Assembly: GCA_038363925.1 (NCBI GenBank)
Contig: JAQQWL010000011.1
Location: forward strand, 4,836,001 to 4,900,000
DNA: 64,000 bases
DNA from: Apiospora phragmitis
Taxonomy: Eukaryota; Ascomycota; Sordariomycetes; Amphisphaeriales; Apiosporaceae
Direction: 5' to 3'
The position numbers and the translations under genes were made by a program. Positions 10,804 through 20,772 of this stretch are shown one piece after another (within the stretch, counting starts at the first letter, position 1; the number at the start of each line of letters is the position of its first letter). The notes below the pieces were generated by a model. That model worked only from the letters and a program-made list of their open reading frames with translations, ran no database searches and had not been told where the DNA came from.

Positions 10804-12795
10804 CTAGGCGAACAGAATACGTCTAAAAGATTGTTGTTGGGCTGTTGCAAGCTCCCTGTCTCCCTTCGCTATACTGATCGTCGCATACGAACCGAAGCCG
10901 ATCGTGTAATTTTCCCTGGTCCCTAGGTTCGCTTCAATTGATCGATAGCTCATGGAGCTAGGTTGTTCCTGCCCCGGGCAATTGATCCCCCCTCAGCCCG
11001 ACACACTCAATTGATTGAAAGCTTATTGATGTACGTACTTATGTACCACCACCACTCACCACAGCTTTATTTTAGGGCGGTTCGAGCTGCCGGGAATTGC
11101 AAACTACTGCGCGGTATTTAAGCCACAGACTCCCGGTCTAGAATGAGAAGAATAAGCCACATTTCTCAGATCCCAACGCGGGAAGCCGCAAACGCGTCGA
11201 ACCCCGGTGGAGCCCCCCGAGGATACAAGGGTACCTTGACCCGGCGTTGCTCCGCTGTTGCTATTGACAAAAATGCGAGAAGTGGGACTTGCATCGCTGG
11301 TTTCTAGGGAGAACCGGGCGGGACCTGCGACAATTGGAGGGTCGCGTCAGTCGAAACGGCCGGAACAGCACGAGAGAAATCAGGGAAAGGCCATTCAGTC
11401 GCTGGATCACAGTTACGTAGGTTGTCTGTAGTAGCGAGAAGTAGCTCCGCGGGACTTGTTGTTGTTCAGGTTCTGGCGTATCGTGTCGTCGTATCGTGCC
11501 GCATCGTGTATCCTCTATGCTCTCCCCCAGATATCCAGCGATCCTCTCTGCGCTATGCGTATAATGTGTGTATAAATAGGACTGTTGCAATCCATCCATA
11601 CATGTATATCTCCTAATCTGTGACATATCCTCCCTCCGGTCCATGCTCCTGTCTGTTCTTAGACAACCTGAAATTAGAGTCAAGCGCATGCCAATCTTAA
11701 CGTGCAGACCTGTTCTAGACGCTTTCTATTCCTTCAAGGCGCCTCCGTCCAGCTGCAACTCAAACGAACGAACAGCGAATACAAGCCACGGCCGATACAT
11801 ATTACCTCGCTCAAACAGGCATACAAACCTGATCCTGATCCGTGTGCCGGCTGGACACGCTTTTTCCCCCTTCCCTACGTCTAGGATACATCGTGACCTA
11901 CTCCACAGTCCAGAAGACGCGCTGGGCTAGTCGCTAGCAGGTACGGAGTAGGCACGTCTCCAACGCTTGGCACCGACCAAGTTAGCAGGCGAACCCGCGT
12001 AACCGCTCTCGCCCTCACACACGCCCGGGATCAGACTGCAAACCCGCTGCAGCAGACACACTGTGGGCAGACACCAGACACGCTCACGTCAAAAAAATAG
12101 TCGTAGGTACCCAGGTATTCTTTTTTGCAAGCCCGCTCCACTCGGTGCACGCTTTCTTTTGCGTCTGGCTTGTCTGACAAGCTAAACATTGCCCTCTCTC
12201 ACTCAAAACCACACCTTGTCCGTCCCGGTTCTTGTAAACATTAGAACCTCATCTACACCTCTACCTCTTCTCTTCCATTCATTCCACCCAACGACTCCTC
12301 CTACCGAACCCTCCAGCAAACCTTCATACTCTAGACCCATTGCTGGGATTGCCCTACCACTTCCACAGCAACCGCGCCAGCTCAAATCAATCCGGTTCAC
12401 TCTTTAGTAGCTGACAGGTCACGCTGCCCTTCAGTTCACTTCCGGCTTGTGTTGATATCACGCACCCTTTCTACCCTCGAGGCCTACAAAATAATATCTA
12501 AGTGCGTCTCTCCTCGGCCAGAGAGCCAATGCCTCTCCAGCACAACCATCCCAACCTACACTCTTTTGCTGCTTTTGCATCGCGTCGGGCACGTGTTGCA
12601 TCATCATGCCGGGCGTGTCGAAGACGCTCCTTAGCATTGCCCCACACCTTTTCTCTCTAGCTCTCTATAACTAGCCACACACTCGCCCACTACCTTGTCA
12701 ACACCAACGCCCAAGACTCCCAGCTGACCTGACTTCCTATAGTACAGCCTTGAGATCGAATTGAACCTCCGTTACAGTGTTCTTCAATCAGCAAT
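10804..12795. other. divergent promoter region between uL2m and cyclin B
   Basis: 2 kb without a supported gene. The half nearer the cyclin (about 12,180-12,795) is strongly pyrimidine-biased on the plus strand (CT-rich, with CCTCC and TCTC stretches). That is typical of a filamentous-fungal promoter and long 5' leader rather than coding sequence. No TATA box was placed with confidence. Confidence 0.5.
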
Positions 12796-14507
12796 ATGCC
12801 TGCCGTCGTAAGTAAACACCTCGCGGAAACACGTCCAGCTACGCGTCCCTCCAAGAAGAAGAAAAACATGGCTCCTGAAACACGACAAGAGTCGCGTCTT
12901 CGAATCTTACTGATTGATTTCTCTGCAAAGGGACGTGCTACGAGGCAACGCGGCGTCTTGAACGAGAATGATGAGAACGGTGCTCCGGCGCGCATGACGC
13001 GTGCTAAGGCCGCCGCACTTGAAGTCGAAGCCACTAAGCCTCTGCAATCCAAGAAGTCAGCAGTAAACGCGAACCCTGCTGCTACTCGAACGACGAAACG
13101 AAGTGCTCTGGGAGATGTCACCAACGCCGGCAAGAGCGAGGTTGTCGAGGGCAAGAAGCCCGCGGCAACCAAGAACGCAGGCCTCGTCTCCAAGGCCAGC
13201 TACCCTGTCGGTGTGAAGAAGACCACTACTCGCGCCAACGCAGCCCGGCCTGCCGTAGCCACAAAAGAGGCCGCCTCCAAGGCCCGACCCGGAAGCGGTG
13301 TCGGCGCCGCCAACACCGCCAACACCACGCAAAAGAGGAAGGTTCTGTCCAGCACAGCTGTTAAGCCCGATGTTGTCACGGAGGAAGAGCCAGCCCGCAA
13401 GAAGCCTTTCAACCCAGATGCCGAGAACCAGATACGGTCCCAGTCGAAACTCACCAAGGTCGATGAAGTTGCAGAGAAGGTTGTCGACGATGTCAAGCCC
13501 GAACCCGCAGATGAGAAGGACCACTACCCGCCCGGTGTCTCCAACCTGGACAGTGAGGACATGGATGATCCCTTGATGGCTGCCGAGTATGCTACAGAAA
13601 TCTTCGAGTACCTGCGGGATCTCGAGCCCAAGTCCGTGCCCAATCCCGAGTACATGGAGCATCAAGATGATCTCGAGTGGAAGACGCGCGGCATTCTTGT
13701 CGACTGGTTGATTGAGGTGCACACGCGATTCCACCTCTTGCCGGAAACCCTTTTCTTGGCTGTCAACATCATTGATCGTTTCCTGTCGGCTAAGGTCGTC
13801 CAGCTTGACCGTCTGCAGCTCGTTGGCATCACTGCCATGTTCATTGCCTCCAAGTACGAGGAGGTTCTTTCCCCTCACGTTCAGAACTTTGTGCATGTTG
13901 CCGACGATGGCTTTACCGAGGCCGAGATTCTCAGTGCTGAACGGTTCATTCTGGGAACCCTGGAATATGACTTGAGCTACCCGAACCCCATGAACTTCCT
14001 GCGTCGTATCTCGAAGGCGGACAACTATGACATTCAGTCTCGGACGATAGGGAAGTACCTGATGGAGATCAGCCTGCTCGATCACCGTTTCATGGCATAC
14101 AGGCCCAGCCACGTTGCTGCCGCTGCCATGTTCCTGGCTCGCATGATCCTCGATCGGGGTGAATGGGTGAGTTTATTGTCCATTGCTTCCCTTCCGCCGC
14201 CCATTTAGCTAACCTGATACAGGACCCAACTCTGGCTTACTATGCTGGTTACACAGAGGAGGAGATTGAGCCTGTTTTCGAACTCATGGTCGACTACCTT
14301 GCCCGCCCGGTTATCCACGAGGCATTTTACAAGAAATATGCTAGCAAGAAGTTCTTGAAAGGTAAGAACCCATCCCCAATTGCTCGTACCCTGTCGCCTT
14401 CTAACAAGGATTTAGCATCTCTGCTCACTCGTCAATGGGCCAAGAAGAACGCTCCCATCTTCGGCATCACTGACACGAGCCTTTCTTTGGACGAGATCTC
14501 GTCTTAA
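12796..14507 (+). CDS. nimE: mitotic B-type cyclin (NimE/Clb family)
   Basis: Regulatory subunit of the mitotic Cdk1 kinase. Four exons: 12796-12807, 12931-14166, 14223-14361 and 14416-14507, giving 492 aa. The first exon codes only MPAV. The first intron (123 nt, donor GTAAGT, branch CTGAT, acceptor GCAAAG) is inferred because skipping it joins MPAV to the RATRQRGVLNEN start typical of NimE cyclins; it is also open in frame. The other introns are 56 and 54 nt. A perfect destruction box RxxLxxxxN (RSALGDVTN) starts at residue 61. The first cyclin fold carries KTRGILVDWLIEVH and SAKVVQLDRLQLVG. The second fold covers about the last 130 residues, ending in SLDEISS. Lys-rich, disordered N-terminus as usual for APC/C substrates. 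Confidence 0.96.
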
Positions 14508-15380
14508 GGCTTGTGTGTTTGTTACACCTACGCAAACCTATTTCACCGCGATGATACTTTTATGTCAAGTGTTCTGTAATGTCTCAGGATACCCCTGGGC
14601 CTTGGATGGTCCTCACGATAATTCCTTGCATGATGCTCTAGACCGACGATTCTCACACACCACTACACCTACTCGACCCCCTTGTTCTGGACTTGGGTGT
14701 GGTGGTCTTCTCTCCAGCATCCTGAGCCTTCTCGGGGTTCTCGGTTTCTGACAGCCTGTGGCTGGCTGTTGTTGTTTTGCGTGCATCTCCGTTATTCTTA
14801 GTACTCTGGCCCCTTTTTTCTGCCATCTGTTGATGCATGGCGTATGCGGCAAAGGGGCGTCTAGGAGTCAAGGGAGGATGGTGTCTTGATTTGTTGTTTT
14901 GATTAGCATATTTCCCGATGGAGCCGCTTTGGTCCTGTCTTTTACCTATCTGGTCTACAGGGCATCTTTCACAGTTTTGCTGCTGGTTCGGCTCTTTCAC
15001 GCGGAGTGAGAGATGTCGTCGCCAGTCCAACTACGTTCGCTTTGCTATACTTGAGCGAAAGTAACGGTTAAGCAACGATAGCTGGATAGGTGCAGTCGGC
15101 TGCATGGGGATGGGGGACTTGGAAGGGAATGTGTGATGTGTACATTCATGTGACTTGTTGGACTTAGACTACGGTTGACGGACGAATGGACAAATAAAAT
15201 TCGGCGTATTGCATGATCTTACCTGCTTTCCTCTTACAGCCCTTGTGTAGTGAGTGTGTTTCTCTTGCTCGCACCTCGACTACCGATACTCACTCATGTC
15301 TGATGCAGTGTCCATGTATCAGTTCTCTCTTGTGGTACTGGGTGCCGTCTGGAACGGCCAGATAGCTGTAGCCATTGGCA
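14508..15380. other. convergent 3' spacer
   Basis: 0.87 kb between the 3' ends of cyclin B (plus) and the 206-aa gene (minus). No protein-like frame or RNA gene seen. Confidence 0.5.
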
Positions 15381-16002
15381 TCAGTCCGCAGCGTTCTCAA
15401 TGCTGGCACCATCTACAGGCGCATTATGATCCGCTGCAACATCTGTGTCGTTGGCACCTGTGTTGTCTGCTCCTGCCTCGTCGACTCTGGTGCCCTCTGC
15501 TCTTCTGTCAGCAGGTGCCTGATCACCACTGCCACCAGCAGAAACATCATCTTGGGGCCTGTGTGCGCTGCCAGGTGTGGCCATTGCCATTGCACCCCTG
15601 CCTGCCTTGACACCCGAATCAGGGCCGTATCTCTCCATCAGCTCTTTCCTGCCCAGCCGCTGCCGTTGCTGCCTTCGCTGGTGACCCTTCTTCTCACCCT
15701 CCACCTCTCCTTCTTTCTGGTTATCGCCCGCGCTACCCCGAAGACGCCGTCTCATCTTGCCCACTAGCCCCGAGGGGGCCGTGTTCCTCTTCCAGCTTGG
15801 CGAGGGCGTCCTTCCGGGCCTGCTTTGCCTCGCCGCACTCCCGCTTCGCCGTGGCTTCGGCGCGGTGAGCGGCCTTGCGCTCGGAGGCGAGGCGGTGGAA
15901 GCCGGTTCGACTCCGCAGGGGCGCGCCGACGCCGCCGGTGAGGAACCACCAGGAGGTCGGGACGGGCTTGCTTGGCGAGGGCGGGTCTGGCTGCTTGGGC
16001 AT
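15381..16002 (-). CDS. unknown 206-aa fungal protein, one frame break in this sequence
   Basis: Not recognised. From the ATG at 16002 the frame codes a Pro-rich start with a short aromatic/Gly patch (PTSWWFLTGGVGAP), then an Ala/Lys/Glu-rich stretch predicted to form a helix or coiled coil (RKAAHRAEATAKRE, ARKDALAKLEEEHGP). It then hits a stop after 89 codons. A second minus-strand frame, offset by one base, continues with equally protein-like sequence (GLVGKMRRRLRG, RKELMERYGPDSG, an acidic Asp/Asn/Ala-rich tail) and ends at 15381. The switch falls at the G5/C5 run 15774-15778. Removing one base there gives a single 206-aa frame of exact length. The alternative is a genuine 89-aa protein. 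Confidence 0.55.
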
Positions 16003-17351
16003 TGCAAGGGGAATTGATGGATGGTTTTAGGGCTATTCGGTTGTTGACTTCTTGCGGAGGAGGGGGGCTGCGAGTACTTGCTTGTTGAACTAATACGGCA
16101 GTTGCAATATCGCTGGCTTTCAGGGGCACAGAACAGAAATGGGGGAGGGAGCCAGAGGAGAGAGTAGTAGATATGGCTGGATCAACGGTGTGTTTGCGGA
16201 ATCCGACAATCTGCCCTTAAACTTCTTATGATGTCCTTGGTGTATTGGGTCTTGGAATTGAGAGATATGGTACATCGCACATTGTATGAAGTGGTCAATA
16301 CTAAGGTGAGGAAATCGGCAATAAGGAGAATGAAATAGGTAGCATGGACATAATTGAAACCAGTAAAGCTATAGAATATCACCAATGTAACGAACGGGTG
16401 CAGTAGCATTCACACAATTACTATCACGGTGACTTGGTGGGAAAGTAATGTGACCTGTAGAGAGAAAACTGACTGCGTATGTCAAGATGTGACGCACAAA
16501 ACAGCCGCTCATTGTTATTACCAATACCATCTCGCTATTATACATATTGTACATAACTCACTACCCTTTAGTTATCTCCCCACGAATCACCATGGTCTAG
16601 CGCCGCCTGAAAGAGCCCTTTTTCTTTCTGTGTCCAAAGTTCTCTGCCTATAACAGTCCGTTCATCATTGATGAAGCAAGCCATCCACCTCCAGGTAGAT
16701 CCTGAATGAGTGGTTATGGTGATGGTCGATGAGATAGCATCACGGCGACCGGGTCCTCTTGATTGAGGAGCACGGCGACACCATTTGCCAGCGGGCGTCT
16801 GCGGGAAAATGTACTTGCCACGCTTGGCAGCACGCGTCAGTAGCTCGTGAGCCTTCTTGGCAGTCTCCTCATCATCAGAAGTATCAGGTGGAACGTTCGG
16901 CTGATCGCCTTTTCTGCCATGGGTATGGTTGTTATCGTTATTGTCGCCATCCCTCTTTCCTCGTCCACACTGCTGGATGAGTGGAGAAGGTAAGACAATC
17001 TCTGAGCTGCAACTCCTCGCTCAATATAGAAGGTGTCAGGCAGAAATTGACCCACCGACTCTAGTGATGATCGTGGTGTGCGAAGTAGGGAGGATAGTTG
17101 ACAGAGCGCAAATGGGGGCGTGTCTGGGTGATTTCAAGTTGCGTCTGGACAGTGTGGTCTCTTCCAATATGGCGTGATCGTCAATCATTCAGGGACAGCA
17201 CTTAAGGATGGTCCAGGGACGCCCTCCTTGCTGCTGTTGATGCGGGCTCTGTGATTTCTACCAGCTCTTGAAATTATCTGCTGGAAGGTTGGAGATAGAT
17301 GTCGCGGTCGTGCTTGCCAATCTTTGTGCCTCCTCGAGGCTTTCCAGTCGT
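16003..17351. other. intergenic, includes possible lost C-terminal frame of the acidic paralogue
   Basis: Mostly promoter-like sequence upstream of the 206-aa gene (16003-17180). From 17185 to about 17400 the minus strand stays open in a frame different from the called end of the acidic paralogue. That frame is protein-like (for example SVPEFDTSQGSASLDDWK). It would join the upstream frame if the C7 run at 17397-17403 had one more base. Otherwise nothing supported. Confidence 0.4.
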
Positions 17352-18128
17352 CTAGAGAGGCTGACCCTTGAGACGTATCAAACTCGGGGACGCTGAGGGG
17401 GGGCTCTTGCAGTTGGCTCCTTTCCCAAACCATCTGGTTTCCCGGTAACTCCTTTTATCGATCGATACGGTCCTCCTCGGCCGCCTCGAGCTCCAATCAA
17501 AGGCCCAGCCATCGGAGCAGCAATCTGATGCGACTGACCAGCTGTCGGACAAGTCATCCTCATCCTTATAAACGGTGTTCAGTTGTAGCACCAGTGTACC
17601 TTCGCGAAGGTCAAGAATCTGCTCAAGTGCCAAAGAAACGTCGTCCTCGGCGGTATGGTTATCTCCAGGAGAAGCATCATCGATCTCTCCCTCCATAGGC
17701 GTACCCAGTCGCTTGGCAAAGTTAAGTCGGATAGCAGGCGGACTATCCTCTTCGGTCTCGTTACCCTCATAGATAACCTCGTCGAATCTCTGATAATATG
17801 GGAGCGGCAGATTATCAAAGTAGTCCTCGATGATGTTGAGACTACTAGTGCTGTCTTCAGCAGCGCTGCTGTACTCCTCATTCTCATATTTCTCGCCGAG
17901 TTTTGGTTCATCCTGACTGTTTGGTGACGAAACTAGAATGAATTCTTGGTCAGACTCAAGCTCGGATTCGTCGTTAGACTCGGATGCGACTTCGTCGTCG
18001 GCGTCACATGAGTCCATGTCGTCAACTACGGCCGGGTAGGCAATAGCATACTGCCTCTTGCTGATAGTGGGCTTCACTCGCTGTCTGTTGACATCCCGCA
18101 TCGTGATGATACGACGTATGTATGACAT
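17352..18128 (-). CDS. acidic protein of unknown function, tandem paralogue A
   Basis: Not recognised; about 258 aa from the ATG at 18128. It is clearly related to the next gene upstream (19439-20200). Both share the start RIIxMRD, then PTIS-K-YA, an Asp/Glu-rich stretch (CDADDEVASESNDES here), a region with (I)IEDYF(D/N) and an NETEED segment followed by RLN, then LEQ-xx-LREG. No membrane segment or signal peptide. A 102-nt intron (donor GTAAGC at 18230, acceptor AAG at 18129) ends directly before the ATG, so it lies in the 5' UTR. A TATA-like element is shared with the sister gene. After CCSDGWAF the frame differs from the sister by a net 5-nt change near 17495, so the C-terminal ~45 residues are unrelated to the paralogue. 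It may be decaying or affected by the C7 run at 17397-17403. Confidence 0.7.
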   Translation of the reverse strand: MSYIRRIITMRDVNRQRVKPTISKRQYAIAYPAVVDDMDSCDADDEVASESNDESELESDQEFILVSSPNSQDEPKLGEKYENEEYSSAAEDSTSSLNIIEDYFDNLPLPYYQRFDEVIYEGNETEEDSPPAIRLNFAKRLGTPMEGEIDDASPGDNHTAEDDVSLALEQILDLREGTLVLQLNTVYKDEDDLSDSWSVASDCCSDGWAFDWSSRRPRRTVSIDKRSYRETRWFGKGANCKSPPSASPSLIRLKGQPL

Positions 18129-18373
18129 CTTAAGATTCACCCAAATCAGCAACGCTTGTCAATACTTGGGTAGGGCGTTGGTAGGAGGATGGATGTCCCC
18201 AACGCCAGGGAAGGAGAAAGAGTTGCTTACCTTGTTCACTGGAGTTTTTGGCTTGTGACGGGTTGGTTGTATGTGCTTAGAAGTAGCGAGTGCTGGTTGC
18301 ATCAGGGGCTTCCTGACGGTGTTGGTTGCAAGGGAAGACGCTGTGAAAGCAGCAAGTTGGGGTGAGTTCTAAT

Positions 18374-18387
18374 TATATAGAAGTCGG
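18374..18387 (-). promoter_or_regulatory. conserved TATA-type core promoter of paralogue A
   Basis: The 14-mer TATATAGAAGTCGG (plus-strand reading) occurs about 250 bp upstream of the ATG here and again about 240 bp upstream of the sister gene. On the sense strand it reads CCGACTTCTATATA. Identity of the block and its distance in two otherwise diverged upstream regions suggests a functional TATA box retained since the duplication. Confidence 0.5.
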
Positions 18388-19438
18388 TGAAATGACAGCC
18401 GTAACAATGGCAAACGCAGCAACAGAAATGGAAATGGAGGAGAATGCGCTCTCAGGTAAGACTTTGGAGAGGGATGTGTGCTCAGATGCTGAAAGATGTG
18501 GTAGATCAAGAGGATGACGAAGTTAGTTCTGCTCTTCAGTTGGTCGCAGAAAAATTTGTTAATGGTTTGACTGCACGGGACTTGGTTAAGGAAGAAGAGG
18601 TCCAGTTGGATTGTTTCCTATAGGTCGTCGAATAAGAAGGGGCATTTGTTGGAGTGAAGCGTTCGTGAACGATGTGTGGTTTGTAAATGTAGAAGGATGG
18701 ACTGACAAGAACGAGAAGCTGTGGCAGGGGGAAAGGGGGGAGAGTCAGCAACCTGATTGACAACAGTCACATCGACAGAATAGGGACTTGGACAATATGC
18801 AGGCTGAAACTCGATTGTAGTGGGAGTCCGGACTGTTCTGAAGCAGTTCAAGTTGTGGATGTCTACCAACCAAGGGATATCTAGGCAAGACGATAAAGAT
18901 TTTCGTACTTAATTACAACATACAGGCCCTTGCTATTCGTGCAGATGAATCCATCCTTCCCTGACGCTGCTTCTCACTCGTCCCGGCACGCTACCTAACT
19001 AGCAATGTCGGCGAGATGTAGAGCATCTATACAGGTAACAAGTGAGATATGAGAGAAGCATGGATTTTGCTGGTTTAACGAGTGCCGAGAACTAGTTTAC
19101 TATCTACTGACTAGTAAGAAACCGTCCTCGTCGTCCATTTCGTCTTTTTAAGGGGCGAAATATATGTCGATTGCCTTCTGAGAATCGGCAGACGAGGTGG
19201 CGTGGGCCGCCCGGTCCCAAGCACTCCAAAACCAAGGGATCGTCTGCTTGTTTGACTTCGAAGTGATCCAACTGAGCTTCGTCCTCAACAAAAGACCTTG
19301 GATGGCTTTTGGCATCACGCCGAAACCGTCTTCTGAGTCTCAATTGATGCGAAAAGCCTCGAGGATATAGACGTCTGGGGATTCCAGGTCAATCAGGACC
19401 CGTCGTCTTTGGGACGAGATGATTACGCGCCGGAGATA
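18388..19438. other. inter-paralogue spacer with relic coding on minus strand
   Basis: The part near 18,540-18,680 shares short blocks with the region upstream of the second paralogue (GTCGAATAA, TTCGTGAACGA), marking the duplicated unit. From 19104 to 19438, directly after the stop of paralogue B, the minus strand has protein-like stretches in two frames: RRVLIDLESPDVYILEAFRIN in the same frame as paralogue B after its TGA, then FVEDEAQLDHFEVKQADDP in another frame. This looks like a former longer C-terminus or a degraded neighbouring gene. Confidence 0.4.
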
Positions 19439-20200
19439 TCATCTCTCGAAGAAAAAACCGACCTTTCGGCCCGGGTGTCGACTGTTAAGGGCACGCTGAG
19501 GAGGACGAGAAGTGTCCAGGCGTGACTGGTGGCGAAGCTTGGCGACTGTGAGTTGCTCCTTTCCTCTGGCAGCGCGATCCTCCTCTGCAGCCTCCAGCTC
19601 TAAGGCCCCGCTGTCGCAGCAGCGGGCCGAGGCAAGCTCCCAACCGTCTGTATCATCACCACCGTCTTCTTCGTCTTGTTGTACCAGAGCAAATGCACCC
19701 TCACGGAGGGATATGCTCTGCTCCAGCACCAGTGAAGTATGTATGTTGGTGATGTGGTTATTTTCAGGGGTATTTGTAGCTTCGTCACCCACGGCTACAT
19801 CAGGCCGCCTAGAAAGGTTGAGTCTTACGACAGGCAGGTCATCCTCCTCGGTTTCATTACTCTCGAGGCCGATATCGTAGAATGACTGATAGAGCGGACG
19901 CTGGGGGCTATTGAAATAATCATCGATTATGTAAAGGCCACTGGAGCCATCTTCACTCACGTTGCCGTCCCAACCATTATGGCTTCCCTCAGTATCGTCA
20001 TGTTCTCCTTGAGTGTCAGATGACGAGAGGATTAGGTACTCGTCGTCCGTTGCATACTCGTCATCAGCGTCGTCTGAATCTGAGTCATCGTAGATGGTAG
20101 CAGGAGGCGCCATGGCATAATTCTTGTTGCTAATAGTCGGCTGGGTTCGCCTGCCATCAGCATCTCGCATAGAAATGATACGGCTGATAAAGGACGACAT
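19439..20200 (-). CDS. acidic protein of unknown function, tandem paralogue B
   Basis: Not recognised; 253 aa from the ATG at 20200. Same architecture as paralogue A: RIISMRD near the start, PTIS-K-YA, an Asp-rich tract (DDSDSDDADDEYATDDEY), IIDDYFN, SNETEEDDLPVVRLNLSRR, LEQSISLREG, then an Asp/Glu-rich block and a basic end (RHPGRKVGFFFER). An 86-nt intron (20202-20287; donor GTGAGT, branch GCTAAC, acceptor TTTTAG) sits one base before the ATG, the same position as in paralogue A. No TM segment. The acidic middle with basic ends suggests a nuclear or nucleic-acid/histone-associated protein, but that is only inference from composition. Confidence 0.75.
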   Translation of the reverse strand: MSSFISRIISMRDADGRRTQPTISNKNYAMAPPATIYDDSDSDDADDEYATDDEYLILSSSDTQGEHDDTEGSHNGWDGNVSEDGSSGLYIIDDYFNSPQRPLYQSFYDIGLESNETEEDDLPVVRLNLSRRPDVAVGDEATNTPENNHITNIHTSLVLEQSISLREGAFALVQQDEEDGGDDTDGWELASARCCDSGALELEAAEEDRAARGKEQLTVAKLRHQSRLDTSRPPQRALNSRHPGRKVGFFFER

Positions 20201-20438
20201 GCTAAAACCACTCGAGTTAGCAACACTGAGAAGCTCGTGAATGGTGCTGGTTTGTGTCGATGTCTAAAGATAAAGGAGGCTACTCACTTCGTTGACAGAG
20301 AGACGTTGCAGGGTGTGACGGGATATGCGTGTCCATGAAACACAGGTTCTTGTCGGGTCAAACTCTGGGACGGAGATTCTCTCTAGGAATCGACGTAGCG
20401 AAAAGCAAAGAGATGGCGATGAAGCAAGAGGTTGTGAC

Positions 20439-20452
20439 TATATAGAAGTCGG
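20439..20452 (-). promoter_or_regulatory. conserved TATA-type core promoter of paralogue B
   Basis: Second copy of the TATATAGAAGTCGG element, about 240 bp upstream of the ATG. See paralogue A; same orientation and near-identical spacing. Confidence 0.5.
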
Positions 20453-20772
20453 GGGGGTATCTGCTGCGGCAGCAATGGTGATGTCTGGGTTGTATTTCCT
20501 TCAGTAAACGAGAATTTGGTGACAGAGTATGAAAGTTGTTAAAGGGTGTTGTGGTTGATCAAGAAGACGGGGAGAAACCGGATCAATTTCTGAAGGTGGT
20601 CGAATAAACCAAGTTGGTAGTTAAAGTGAGGAATTCGTGAACGAAGGGTGTTCTAGAGCGGTTACGTGCCAACCAAGGAGTTATCCAGCCAGGCCTATAT
20701 AAAGGTCTCCCAGCTATTACTATTTCCTAAAACTTGTTCGCCTTATCTTATTCGTGAAACCGCCAGTAAGTA

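Noticed and set aside
11180..11215. Possible tRNA B-box (GGTTCGA, minus strand)
   Set aside because: No T-stem pairing and no A-box or acceptor stem at the right distance. Similar GGTTCGA hits near 25,375, 35,865 and 46,128 fail the same test.
13057..14112. 351-codon minus-strand frame
   Set aside because: Antisense shadow of cyclin B.
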